Assembly: GCA_012513735.1 (NCBI GenBank) | Contig: JAAZBR010000191.1 | Coordinates: 1-7,497, forward strand | DNA: 7,497 bases | Source: Clostridiales bacterium | GTDB lineage: Bacteria > Bacillota > Clostridia > Christensenellales > Aristaeellaceae | Reading direction: 5' to 3' | Shown: piece after piece, positions 1-5,424 of the stretch | How the letters are laid out: each line of letters starts with the position of its first letter | Numbering within the stretch: the stretch's first letter is position 1 | Made by a program: the position numbers and the translations under genes | The notes under the pieces: model-generated | What the model saw: only the letters and a program-made list of their open reading frames with translations | Told to the model about the DNA's origin: nothing | Database searches by the model: none

Positions 1-154
1 CCGCATCCGCGCCCAGCACCTGGCGCAGCCAGTCCCAGGCGGGGAAGGTGGTGGCCACCACGTTCCATTTCTTCTGTGGTTGGGCCCATGCGGGCGCCAC
101 AGCCAAAGTGATGAGCAACAAAGCCGCCAGGGCGGCCGACAATATTCTTTTCAT
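1..154 (-). CDS. Zinc/manganese-type ABC transporter substrate-binding protein, N-terminal fragment
   Basis: This is the first 51 residues of an exported protein that continues past the left edge. It starts at ATG 154-152, with GGAGGAG at 163-169 eight bases upstream. Residues 1-24 form a signal peptide (Lys-Arg, a long Leu/Ala core, then AWA before Gln25). The mature start, NVVATTFPAWDWLRQVLG, matches the opening beta strand and helix of cluster A-I metal-binding proteins (ZnuA/AdcA/TroA family), where the pattern 'v.tt.fP.yd..r.i.g' is typical. Such proteins bind Zn2+ or Mn2+ outside the membrane and deliver it to an ABC permease. The metal ligands lie outside the window, so the metal is inferred. 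There is no lipobox cysteine, which is unusual for a Gram-positive binding protein. The gene lies 44 bp downstream of a small His/Cys membrane protein on the same strand, probably in one operon. Confidence 0.8.
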   Translation of the reverse strand, partial: MKRILSAALAALLLITLAVAPAWAQPQKKWNVVATTFPAWDWLRQVLGADA

Positions 155-198
155 TCTTATAACTCCTCCGTTGTTGTGGGATGGGCAACGGGGGAAGC

Positions 199-510
199 TC
201 AATCCGTCATCTTGACCTTCAGCGCAACCGGGGTGCGGGGCAGCAGATATAGCCGCCGCCCCCCGGGGCCCGGGGCACGGGCATGCAGCAGATGCAGCAA
301 CAGCAGGGTAGCCAGCAGGGGCATCAGCGCCTGGACCAGCCGTTTCACATAGTGAAGCTGCTGGCACACAAAGCAGTCTTCGGGCCGGTGATGGTGTCCC
401 TGGTGCTGCAAGGTGTGCAGCAGGGGGACGGCGGCCAGCATCAGCATGCTCAGCCCCAGCAGCAGCGCCAGTGCGCGCCGGGATGGTCTGTGACCGGTTG
501 CAGGACGCAT
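199..510 (-). CDS. Small His/Cys-rich membrane protein, uncharacterised
   Basis: A 103-residue protein of unknown function. I chose the ATG at 510-508 because AAAGGGGGG (516-524) sits five bases upstream; upstream in-frame ATGs at 570 and 543 lack such a site. The layout is a basic N-terminus (Arg8, Arg11, Arg12), a hydrophobic segment at about 13-31, and a loop with His32, His36, His39-41, Cys46-x-x-Cys49 and His53. A second hydrophobic segment follows at about 59-76, then a short tail ending PVALKVKMTD. The loop should face outside if the basic N-terminus stays in the cytoplasm. A cluster of six His plus a CxxC is a plausible metal site. I recall similar short proteins from clostridial genomes, without assigned function. 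It directly precedes the metal-binding protein gene, so a role in Zn2+ or other metal capture is likely but inferred. The coding frame is supported by its membrane pattern and ribosome binding site. Confidence 0.72.
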   Translation of the reverse strand: MRPATGHRPSRRALALLLGLSMLMLAAVPLLHTLQHQGHHHRPEDCFVCQQLHYVKRLVQALMPLLATLLLLHLLHARAPGPGGRRLYLLPRTPVALKVKMTD

Positions 511-541
511 ATCCGCCCCCCTTTCTCTGGAATGTAAAGCC

Positions 542-570
542 ATCGTAACCGACACACTTTGCAGAAGCAA
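542..570 (-). promoter_or_regulatory. Candidate promoter for the small membrane protein / metal-binding protein unit
   Basis: On the minus strand TTGCTT (570-565) is followed 17 bases later by TACGAT (547-542), 31 bases before the ATG of the small membrane protein. The -35 matches the consensus at only 3 of 6 positions and the -10 at 4 of 6. The -10 overlaps GTTACGA, which resembles one half of a Bacillus-type Zur box (ATTACGA), but I see no matching second half. The assignment is tentative. Confidence 0.3.
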
Positions 571-592
571 GCGCCCGGGGCATTCGGGCGCT
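570..592 (-). terminator. Rho-independent-type hairpin after the phosphodiester glycosidase gene
   Basis: A perfect 8-bp stem (AGCGCCCG at 570-577, CGGGCGCT at 585-592) encloses a 7-base loop, 32 bases beyond the stop codon of the glycosidase gene. Read on the minus strand, the following bases (TTGCTTCTG) are only moderately T-rich, so termination may be partial. It separates the glycosidase gene from the next two minus-strand genes. Confidence 0.55.
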
Positions 593-624
593 CATTTGTT
601 TCAAATTGTTTTCAAATGCGCGGC

Positions 625-1953
625 TTATTGCCCGACCTGCCCGGAGGGCAGCAGGCAGAAGACCAGGCTGTTGCCCACCGGCGTCTGTCCCTTCGCACGG
701 CTGCTGTTGAGTTGCTCAAGCTCTCCCTCCCTGGCCACCACCAGCGTGCTGGAGGGTCCACCGTCCAGGTTGAGGGCAGTGACGGCTCCCAGGTCCAGCA
801 TCAGTCGGCTCAGCTCGGCCACCGTCAGCCCTTCGGCGCTTTTCTTCTGGTACCCGCCGGCTACCACAAAGAAACAGGTGCCGTCCCGGCGGATGCCCAC
901 CGCCGTGCGGGGATGCCGCGTGGGGTAGAAGTAGCCGTAGTCATCCACCTCCGGATGCTCGGGCTGCAATTGTCCGTCCTTCACCAGCAGGGGACCGGAA
1001 TCCGGCCGGCCGCCCCCCAGGCAGGTGACTATGTCCGCCCATTCCGGGCTGATGCCGGTTTCAATGATGACGGAATCCCCCGACTGCAGCTTCTCAAGCA
1101 GCGGAGCCGCTTCCCCTGTGGCCGACAGCACTGCGGTGCCGGCCGTCAGCGCCATGCCGCGCGGTTCGCCGGCAGGTGTGGTACTATCCGGTTGCGTCCT
1201 TTGGACAGCCTGCACCGTGCCCTGCAGCACGCCTGTGGGTTTCAGGGCGTCGGGTAGTTCTACCAGCACCTCCACACCCCCCGGCTGGGTGTTGGTGAAG
1301 GGTTCCCAGTCCGCGGTATACAGCACCAGCCGGTTGTCCTGCCGGGCGTCAAAGGCATTGCGGGGCTGGCTGCCACCCCGGGGGACATCGGCCCGCAGGC
1401 AGTTGAGGGCATCGATTGGCTGGGCTTGCAGCAGCATAGTTCCCTGGCGCTTTGCAGACAGTGCCATGCGAAGGACAGGCTGCCCCAGCAAGGCCTTTCC
1501 CTGGGCATTAAAGCCCAAAGACCAACTGCCCGAAAACTCGCCCGACATGTACAGCTTGCCCCCGCGGATGGACAGACCCAGCCCACCGCCGGCGGCTATA
1601 TCAAAGAAATCGCCGTTGAGGCCTACCAGCGGTGTGACCTGTCCCTGCTGATGAAGCCGCAGCATGCTCTCCCCAACAGGCTCCCGGACGGGCACCCGGT
1701 TTTCCCGGCTGACCACCAGAGGGACCAGCGCCGGGTTGATGCCCGGCCGGTACTCCACCACATGCAGGCGCTGGAAAAGGGTGTCGTCGGCCTTGCCCTG
1801 CAGGTCGTACTGCCATAGGGAGAGGCCGGCTGTTAGTTCCTCATTGCTGACGGCTGTGAGACGGTATTCGCTGAAGCTGCGGGCCCCGGCCAGGCCGGGC
1901 AGTGTTAATAGCATGACCAGCAAAAGGGCCAGGGTCTTTTTGTTTTTGCGCAT
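625..1953 (-). CDS. Exported phosphodiester glycosidase family protein (NAGPA domain)
   Basis: A 442-residue exported protein. The ATG at 1953-1951 has GGAGG seven bases upstream. Residues 1-24 form a signal peptide (RKNKK, Leu-rich core, GLAGA) with no lipobox cysteine. The C-terminal half carries the NAGPA signature: HPRTAVG at 347-353, a FVVAGG strand at 362-367, GLTVAELSRLMLDLGA at 375-390 and LNLDGGPSSTLV at 394-405. An earlier conserved-looking block, GLNGDFFD at 111-118, followed by a Gly-rich turn, is also typical. The domain is named for the mammalian enzyme that removes GlcNAc from a phosphodiester-linked glycan. Bacterial members act outside the cell and are thought to process wall- or exopolysaccharide-linked sugars, but the substrate here is unknown. 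The Asp397 region is the likely active site by family resemblance. The family's usual Arg near the final strand reads Pro425 (PVGNSLVF). The gene appears monocistronic: it has its own promoter and lies between two hairpins. Confidence 0.88.
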   Translation of the reverse strand: MRKNKKTLALLLVMLLTLPGLAGARSFSEYRLTAVSNEELTAGLSLWQYDLQGKADDTLFQRLHVVEYRPGINPALVPLVVSRENRVPVREPVGESMLRLHQQGQVTPLVGLNGDFFDIAAGGGLGLSIRGGKLYMSGEFSGSWSLGFNAQGKALLGQPVLRMALSAKRQGTMLLQAQPIDALNCLRADVPRGGSQPRNAFDARQDNRLVLYTADWEPFTNTQPGGVEVLVELPDALKPTGVLQGTVQAVQRTQPDSTTPAGEPRGMALTAGTAVLSATGEAAPLLEKLQSGDSVIIETGISPEWADIVTCLGGGRPDSGPLLVKDGQLQPEHPEVDDYGYFYPTRHPRTAVGIRRDGTCFFVVAGGYQKKSAEGLTVAELSRLMLDLGAVTALNLDGGPSSTLVVAREGELEQLNSSRAKGQTPVGNSLVFCLLPSGQVGQ

Positions 1954-1991
1954 GATGTTACCTCCATGTTCAGGGGGTGATGTGTATCAAC

Positions 1992-2020
1992 AGACTATCC
2001 CGCCGGCGGTTTTCTGTCAA
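1992..2020 (-). promoter_or_regulatory. Promoter of the phosphodiester glycosidase gene
   Basis: On the minus strand a perfect TTGACA (2020-2015) is followed after exactly 17 bases by TAGTCT (1997-1992), about 38 bases before the glycosidase ATG. The -35 is consensus; the -10 matches at only 3 of 6 positions. It lies just downstream of the hairpin at 2036-2068, as expected for a promoter that follows a terminator. Confidence 0.55.
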
Positions 2021-2035
2021 CGCAGGCTGCGCAAA

Positions 2036-2068
2036 GGCCGGGCAGCGCCTGTAGAACGCTGCCCGGCC
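2036..2068 (-). terminator. Terminator hairpin after the FMN/FAD reductase gene
   Basis: A perfect 12-bp GC-rich stem (GGCCGGGCAGCG at 2036-2047, CGCTGCCCGGCC at 2057-2068) encloses a 9-base loop, starting 27 bases past the reductase stop codon. On the minus strand it is followed by TTTGCG, so the T-tract is short. The stem is strong enough to end or stall transcription of the reductase gene before the glycosidase promoter. Confidence 0.65.
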
Positions 2069-2095
2069 CGGACAAGTGTATTATAAGGGAAAGAA

Positions 2096-3799
2096 TTACT
2101 TCAGCGTTGCCGCCGCCGTGCGCGCTGCAATGCGTCCGAAGATGATGGCATGCCCCACGGCCGAGCCGCAGGCCGAGTATACATTGTAGTAGAAGGAGCC
2201 GTTGGCCAACTCACCCGCCGCATACAAGCCGGGAATGGGCTTGTTGTTGGTGTCCAGCACCTGGGCATCCTTGTCAATCACGACGCCGCCAACCGTTACC
2301 ACACGGATGGGCTGCGCCTTGACGCAGTAGTAAGGGGCTTCCAGACCCAGCATGTAAGCTGGCTGCTTGCCGGTCTGAGGGTCTTCCTTGCCCTTGTTTT
2401 CGTTGTAGTCGTTGATGGTCTTGGTCAGGGTTTCCAGATCGCAGCCAATGTGCTTGGCCAGTGCCTCGATGGTGTCAAACTTCTCAGCGCCCGTCATGGC
2501 GATCATCCCGGGCAGGTCAGGCTCCAGGTTGCTGTCAGTCAGGAAGTAGAAGTCCATCATGCCTTTGCCCGTCTGCTTCACCATGTCGGTGTAGATGAAG
2601 GGCAACTGGTTATCCTCTCGGTGGAAGCGCACGCCATCGCCATTGACCAGTACCATGTTCAGGTAGTTGGTGTAGCCGGTGGCCGCCAGCGTATGGTAGC
2701 CATCGGTATCCCAGTCGTTACCAAACTGGATCTTGGCACCAATGTCGCGGGCCATGATCAGGCCACGCCCGGTGGCGCCTGCCGTGCAGCTAACGATCAC
2801 GCTCTCCGCATTGGGGGTGCCGTATTCGGCCAGCAGTTCCTTGTTCTGGGCAAAGCCGCCGGTGCACAGGATTACACCGCCCCTGGCATAAATGGGGTAG
2901 CTGCCTTCCCTGCCAGTCACCATGGCGCCCACCACCTTGCCGTCTTCCACAATCAGCTCGGTGGCTTCCGTGTTCAGGCGCAGGTCAACCCCGCGGTCCA
3001 GCACACCCTTTTCCATGGCGCGGGTGAGCACAATGCCGGTTGCAGCCGCTGTGGCTTCGCCCACAGGGCGGATGGCCATGATGTTTTCGGGCAGCATGTG
3101 ATAGCGGGTGGTCTCGGCCACGCCGTCGCCCAGGGAGAAGGCCCAGGGCTGGTCGATACCGGCGTTATCCACATAGGCCCGCACAACCTCCGGGTCGGCT
3201 TTGCCTTCAGACCAACTCAGCAGATACTCATACAGCTCGTCCGCGGTCATGGTTCCTTCCGGGTCCCCTTCCAGGGCGCCGCGGGCCATCACGCCGCCGG
3301 ACTGGGCTGTGGAACCGCCGGTGAAGCTGAGCATTTCCACCAGAACTACCTTGGCGCCTTCGTCGGCTGCAGTCGCTGCTGCGGCCAAGCCGGCACCACC
3401 AGCGCCTACAACCAGAATGTCGGTGTGGACTGCTTCCAGGGAAGCCTGGGCGGTTTCGTCCTCCGTTTTGCTCAGCTCAACGTTCAGTTCCTTCAGTGCG
3501 GCTTCCGCAGCAGAGAAAATGGCGTTGCTGGTGGTGGTGGCGCCTGCCACGGTATCCACATGTACGCTGTTCTTCTCCAGCATGACCTGGGGAAGCTGCT
3601 CCACTGCCACAGAGCCGACGCCGTGGGTTTCGCCTGCACCTTTCACCTTGACATCCGTCAGCTTGCCCTCGTCAACGGTCAGTGTAACGGTTACATCGCC
3701 GCCATAGCCGGGCACTGTTTTGGATGCGGTGGCAGGCGCAGCCAGCACCATCGCCGGCAGCACAAGCAGCGCCATGAGAAAAGCCAGAAGTTTCTTCAT
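2096..3799 (-). CDS. Exported FMN- and FAD-binding reductase, fumarate/urocanate reductase superfamily
   Basis: A 567-residue protein with ATG at 3799-3797 and AGGAGGG (3807-3813) seven bases upstream. Residues 1-20 are a signal peptide without a lipobox. Residues 27-105 form an FMN_bind domain with DTVAGAT at 82-88, where Thr88 is the expected site of covalent FMN attachment by an ApbE-type transferase (not in this window). Residues 126-560 form a FAD-binding fumarate reductase-type domain: GAGGAG at 132-137, Glu155 ending the second strand, GGSTAQSGG at 161-169, CTGGF at 312-316, and PGLYAAGE at 523-530. Family members pass electrons from membrane carriers through FMN and FAD to an organic acceptor outside the cytoplasm. 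By hand alignment with Shewanella flavocytochrome c3, the His of HxTMGG is Val here (VTVGG, 502-505), the Arg after RFxxE is missing, and the 'NRLGG' Arg falls at Tyr541. Fumarate is therefore unlikely, and the substrate is unknown. There is no haem motif (no CxxCH). The upstream LysR gene may control it. Confidence 0.88.
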   Translation of the reverse strand: MKKLLAFLMALLVLPAMVLAAPATASKTVPGYGGDVTVTLTVDEGKLTDVKVKGAGETHGVGSVAVEQLPQVMLEKNSVHVDTVAGATTTSNAIFSAAEAALKELNVELSKTEDETAQASLEAVHTDILVVGAGGAGLAAAATAADEGAKVVLVEMLSFTGGSTAQSGGVMARGALEGDPEGTMTADELYEYLLSWSEGKADPEVVRAYVDNAGIDQPWAFSLGDGVAETTRYHMLPENIMAIRPVGEATAAATGIVLTRAMEKGVLDRGVDLRLNTEATELIVEDGKVVGAMVTGREGSYPIYARGGVILCTGGFAQNKELLAEYGTPNAESVIVSCTAGATGRGLIMARDIGAKIQFGNDWDTDGYHTLAATGYTNYLNMVLVNGDGVRFHREDNQLPFIYTDMVKQTGKGMMDFYFLTDSNLEPDLPGMIAMTGAEKFDTIEALAKHIGCDLETLTKTINDYNENKGKEDPQTGKQPAYMLGLEAPYYCVKAQPIRVVTVGGVVIDKDAQVLDTNNKPIPGLYAAGELANGSFYYNVYSACGSAVGHAIIFGRIAARTAAATLK

Positions 3800-3822
3800 A
3801 AATTGTCCCTCCTAACGAAAAT

Positions 3823-3852
3823 ATTGCAGAGTTATCTCTGTTCTTGTGTAAA
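3823..3852 (-). promoter_or_regulatory. Candidate promoter and operator of the reductase gene
   Basis: On the minus strand TTTACA (3852-3847, 5 of 6 to consensus) and TGCAAT (3828-3823, 4 of 6) are separated by 18 bases, about 24 bases before the ATG. A perfect dyad, CAGAG-TTAT-CTCTG (3827-3840), overlaps the spacer, where a bound regulator could act on RNA polymerase. Another -35/-10 pair (TTGCTC with TATTTT) could be drawn a little upstream, so the exact promoter is uncertain. Confidence 0.35.
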
Positions 3853-3885
3853 AAATACCATATCTTGAAAGGAGGGAGCAAGTCG

Positions 3886-3903
3886 TTTGTTTCATGAATC
3901 AAA
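3886..3903. promoter_or_regulatory. Inverted repeat upstream of the reductase gene, possible LysR-type operator
   Basis: TTTGTTTCATGAATCAAA is an 18-bp dyad with 8 of 9 pairs matching, centred on TTCATGAA, about 90 bases upstream of the reductase ATG. It contains T-N11-A and T-N12-A spacings of the kind found in LysR-type boxes. The core TCATGAAT (3892-3899) recurs at 4837-4844 over the LysR gene's own promoter. It also overlaps the TGA that ends the extended LysR reading frame (3892-3894). Regulatory function is inferred. Confidence 0.35.
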
Positions 3904-3993
3904 GCGACAGGCAGTCCGGATGGCATCCGCCAGCCAGCGCAGTTCCGTTGGTGTGGCTGTGCCCCAATTGATCAGCAAAAAGTCGAAATTTGC
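3892..3993 (-). pseudogene. In-frame 3' remnant of the LysR gene beyond a TAG stop
   Basis: Directly after the TAG at 3996-3994, the same frame stays open for 33 codons to a TGA at 3894-3892. The residues begin ANFDFLLINWGT and continue with ELRWLADAIRTACRFDS. This reads like the last strand and final helix of a LysR effector-binding domain, where a hydrophobic strand followed by 'L..L...I' near the end is usual. With these codons the protein would be 296 residues, within the normal LysR range of about 290-310. The most economical reading is a recent nonsense mutation or a sequencing error; CAG, TGG or TAC to TAG each need one base change. Confidence 0.6.
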
Positions 3994-4782
3994 CTAACAA
4001 TCTGTCAGCGGCACGGCAGTGCATCTTTTCCATGGCGCATAGATAGAAGGGCACAGGCTCATGCGGCCGGGGGAAGAGATTAGAATCTCCAGTTCCTCAG
4101 ATTCGCCTGTTTCGATGTTCCTTGGCACAGGAATGCCTGCCTCCCGAAACGCTTTATCAATCCGCTCATAGTACAGAGGGTCCCTTGTGTGTGCGCACCG
4201 CACATCGGTCAGGGTGCAGATGTCCTGCATTGAAAGGCTTTGACGGGTGGCCAACGGACTTGCGTCAGGCAGAATTACATGGATGGGGGCATGGGCCAGG
4301 CGCTCCACCCCTAAGCCCTTTAAGGTGGGCAGGGACGCATGATGCAGGATGAAGCAGTCCGTTTCTCCCTTTTTCAGCGCCTCCAGCACGCGGGTAGGGT
4401 GTACCTTGTGCAGGGAAACGTCGATGCCCTTCTGCTGCCAGCTTCGCCGGCTAAGACCGGCCTGTATAAAGGGGAGCTGCTCACTGGTGGTGTACCCAAT
4501 ACGGATGCTGGGGCGCGTCTGCCGAGGGATTTCCAGCATCTTCTGCTGCAGATGATCCCACTCATTGATCGTGCGTACTGCGTATTCATAAAAGAGTTGC
4601 CCTGCCTTGGTGGTCAGCACGGTACGCGTGGTGCGGAACAGCAGTTGCTGTCCCATTCGCTTTTCCAGCTCCCGGATCTGCTTAGACAGGGTAGACTGGG
4701 TCAGAAACAGCTCGTCCGCAGCCTCTGTGAAGCTTCTCTTTTCTACGATTTTGATAAAAGCCCGCAGCACCTGCATGCGCAT
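3994..4782 (-). CDS. LysR-type transcriptional regulator, apparently shortened at its C-terminus
   Basis: A 262-residue regulator as read to the TAG. I chose ATG 4782-4780 because GAGGGG (4790-4795) lies seven bases upstream; the in-frame ATG at 4818 lacks such a site. Residues 1-60 form the winged helix-turn-helix: SFTEAADELFLTQSTLSKQI at 17-36, then RELEKRMGQQLLFR at 37-50, a textbook LysR recognition region and linker start. From about residue 80 comes a periplasmic-binding-protein-like effector domain (RIGYTTSEQLP), with PSIYAPWKR near the end. LysR proteins usually bind as tetramers upstream of targets and respond to a small molecule. The neighbours are the reductase gene 194 bp downstream on the same strand and, divergently, the DUF1934 gene. 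Control of the reductase is the likely job, by position. The C-terminus is lost at an in-frame TAG, so the protein may be weakened or inactive, though the DNA-binding part is intact. Confidence 0.85.
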   Translation of the reverse strand: MRMQVLRAFIKIVEKRSFTEAADELFLTQSTLSKQIRELEKRMGQQLLFRTTRTVLTTKAGQLFYEYAVRTINEWDHLQQKMLEIPRQTRPSIRIGYTTSEQLPFIQAGLSRRSWQQKGIDVSLHKVHPTRVLEALKKGETDCFILHHASLPTLKGLGVERLAHAPIHVILPDASPLATRQSLSMQDICTLTDVRCAHTRDPLYYERIDKAFREAGIPVPRNIETGESEELEILISSPGRMSLCPSIYAPWKRCTAVPLTDC

Positions 4783-4825
4783 TGTTCCACCCCTCTTTTG
4801 CCTTGTGCGGATATTCACGCTATTG

Positions 4826-4860
4826 ATGAAATATTATCATGAATACTGGGCGTTTTTCAA
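4826..4860 (-). promoter_or_regulatory. Promoter of the LysR gene, overlapped by an imperfect palindrome
   Basis: On the minus strand TTGAAA (4860-4855, 5 of 6) and GATAAT (4838-4833, 5 of 6) are spaced by 16 bases, with the ATG 50 bases beyond the -10. An imperfect palindrome, ATGAAATATTATCAT (4826-4840, 5 of 7 pairs), overlaps the -10 and includes a T-N11-A spacing (4827 to 4839). A regulator bound there would block the promoter, consistent with the self-repression common among LysR proteins. The operator role is inferred. Confidence 0.6.
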
Positions 4861-4930
4861 GCCCGTTTGCTTTTCTCCCTGGTCACACATCGTTTACCAT
4901 TGTGGCCTATGCGTAGGAAGGAAAGTAGGG

Positions 4931-4936
4931 TATACT
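4931..4936 (+). promoter_or_regulatory. Candidate -10 element for the DUF1934 gene
   Basis: TATACT (5 of 6 to consensus) lies 27 bases before the ATG at 4964. I find no convincing -35 at 16-18 bases upstream, so this promoter is weak, activator-dependent or misplaced. The rest of the 181-bp divergent region (4783-4963) holds only the LysR promoter. Confidence 0.3.
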
Positions 4937-4963
4937 AAAGGTAGCAAGAAGGGGGTGAGCTGG

Positions 4964-5401
4964 ATGAAGCGCAGGAAGGTATTGCTGACGGTGACCGGTA
5001 TGACCAGTGATTTCGGGGAGACGGATGAGGCCATGCGGCTGGTGACCACGGGCACCTTGACGGGCGAAAAGGACAAGTGGAAGCTTCGCTACGAAGAAAG
5101 CCAGCTCGACACCAAGGAGAAGCGCCGTATCACCATGACCATGGATTCTGGCGTGGTCACCATGGCGCGGGAGGGCGCCTGGGGCACCAACATGGTGTTT
5201 CAGCGGGGCCGCCGCTTTGAAACCAGCTACAACACGCCCTTTGGGGCGTTCGGCATGGGCATTTTCCCCACTCAGGTGAACTACAAGGTGGATGATTCCG
5301 GCGAGGGCGAGATCGCGCTGCGCTATCAGCTTGACATTCAGGGGCAATTTTCCTCGGTCAACGACCTGCGCATCAGCTTTTCTGCCAACAAGCAGGCATG
5401 A
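4964..5401 (+). CDS. DUF1934 family beta-barrel protein (YwiB-like)
   Basis: A 145-residue cytoplasmic protein with no signal peptide. It starts at ATG 4964, preceded by GGGGGTGAG (4951-4959); the frame is open further left, but that part is antisense to the LysR gene. The pattern is typical of DUF1934, a small lipocalin-like beta-barrel known from Bacillus YwiB. It opens with a basic strand (KRRKVLLTVTG) and has a KLRYEES strand near 39-45. Then come a TMTMDSGVVTMAREG pair of strands, FETSYNTPFGAFGMGIFPTQ, and late strands GEIALRYQLDIQG and DLRISFSA. The conserved 'Y.TP.G' turn is present. Its function is unknown. Its last codons overlap the next gene by four bases (ATGA), suggesting coupled translation. 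A hairpin and T-tract (5444-5492) lie 42 bases past its stop and may end some of its transcripts. Confidence 0.85.
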   Translation: MKRRKVLLTVTGMTSDFGETDEAMRLVTTGTLTGEKDKWKLRYEESQLDTKEKRRITMTMDSGVVTMAREGAWGTNMVFQRGRRFETSYNTPFGAFGMGIFPTQVNYKVDDSGEGEIALRYQLDIQGQFSSVNDLRISFSANKQA

Positions 5402-5424
5402 GCCTGTCCCTGCCTGACAGGCAG
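5393..5424 (+). promoter_or_regulatory. Cluster of short complementary repeats at the gene junction (possible attenuator arm)
   Basis: CAGGC (5393-5397) and GCCTG (5402-5406) can pair across the ATGA overlap and would enclose the start codon of the next gene. Just after, CTGCCTG-A-CAGGCAG (5410-5424) is a perfect 7-bp inverted repeat with a single central base, so as RNA its innermost pairs must open. Its CAGGCA copy could instead pair with TGCCTG at 5452-5457, the left arm of the terminator-like hairpin downstream. Pairing was worked out by hand; regulation is inferred. Confidence 0.35.

Noticed and set aside
541..556. Zur box upstream of the small membrane protein / metal-binding protein genes
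   Set aside because: Only one half (GTTACGA) resembles the Bacillus 7-1-7 palindrome; the other half matches 2 of 7 positions.
559..1257. A 232-codon plus-strand open frame opposite the glycosidase gene
   Set aside because: Antisense shadow of a clear NAGPA-domain gene; low-complexity residues and no start signals.
2150..3868. A 572-codon open frame on the plus strand, opposite the whole reductase gene and longer than it
   Set aside because: It is antisense to a protein with clear signal peptide, FMN and FAD motifs. Its translation is rich in His, Gly and Gln with no domain pattern, and it has no ribosome binding site. Such long antisense frames are common opposite GC-rich genes.
3894..3971. 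Small plus-strand open frame (ATG 3894) behind GGAGG at 3871
   Set aside because: The GGAGG-to-ATG distance is about 18 bases, too long, and the frame is antisense to the LysR C-terminal remnant.
3994..3996. Programmed readthrough or pyrrolysine insertion at the LysR TAG
   Set aside because: No structural signal after the stop was seen and LysR proteins are not known pyrrolysine proteins; a nonsense mutation or sequence error is simpler. Kept only as an option to test.
4607..4963. Upstream extension of the DUF1934 reading frame
   Set aside because: Most of this part is antisense to the LysR helix-turn-helix region, and the ribosome binding site and family N-terminus both point to ATG 4964.
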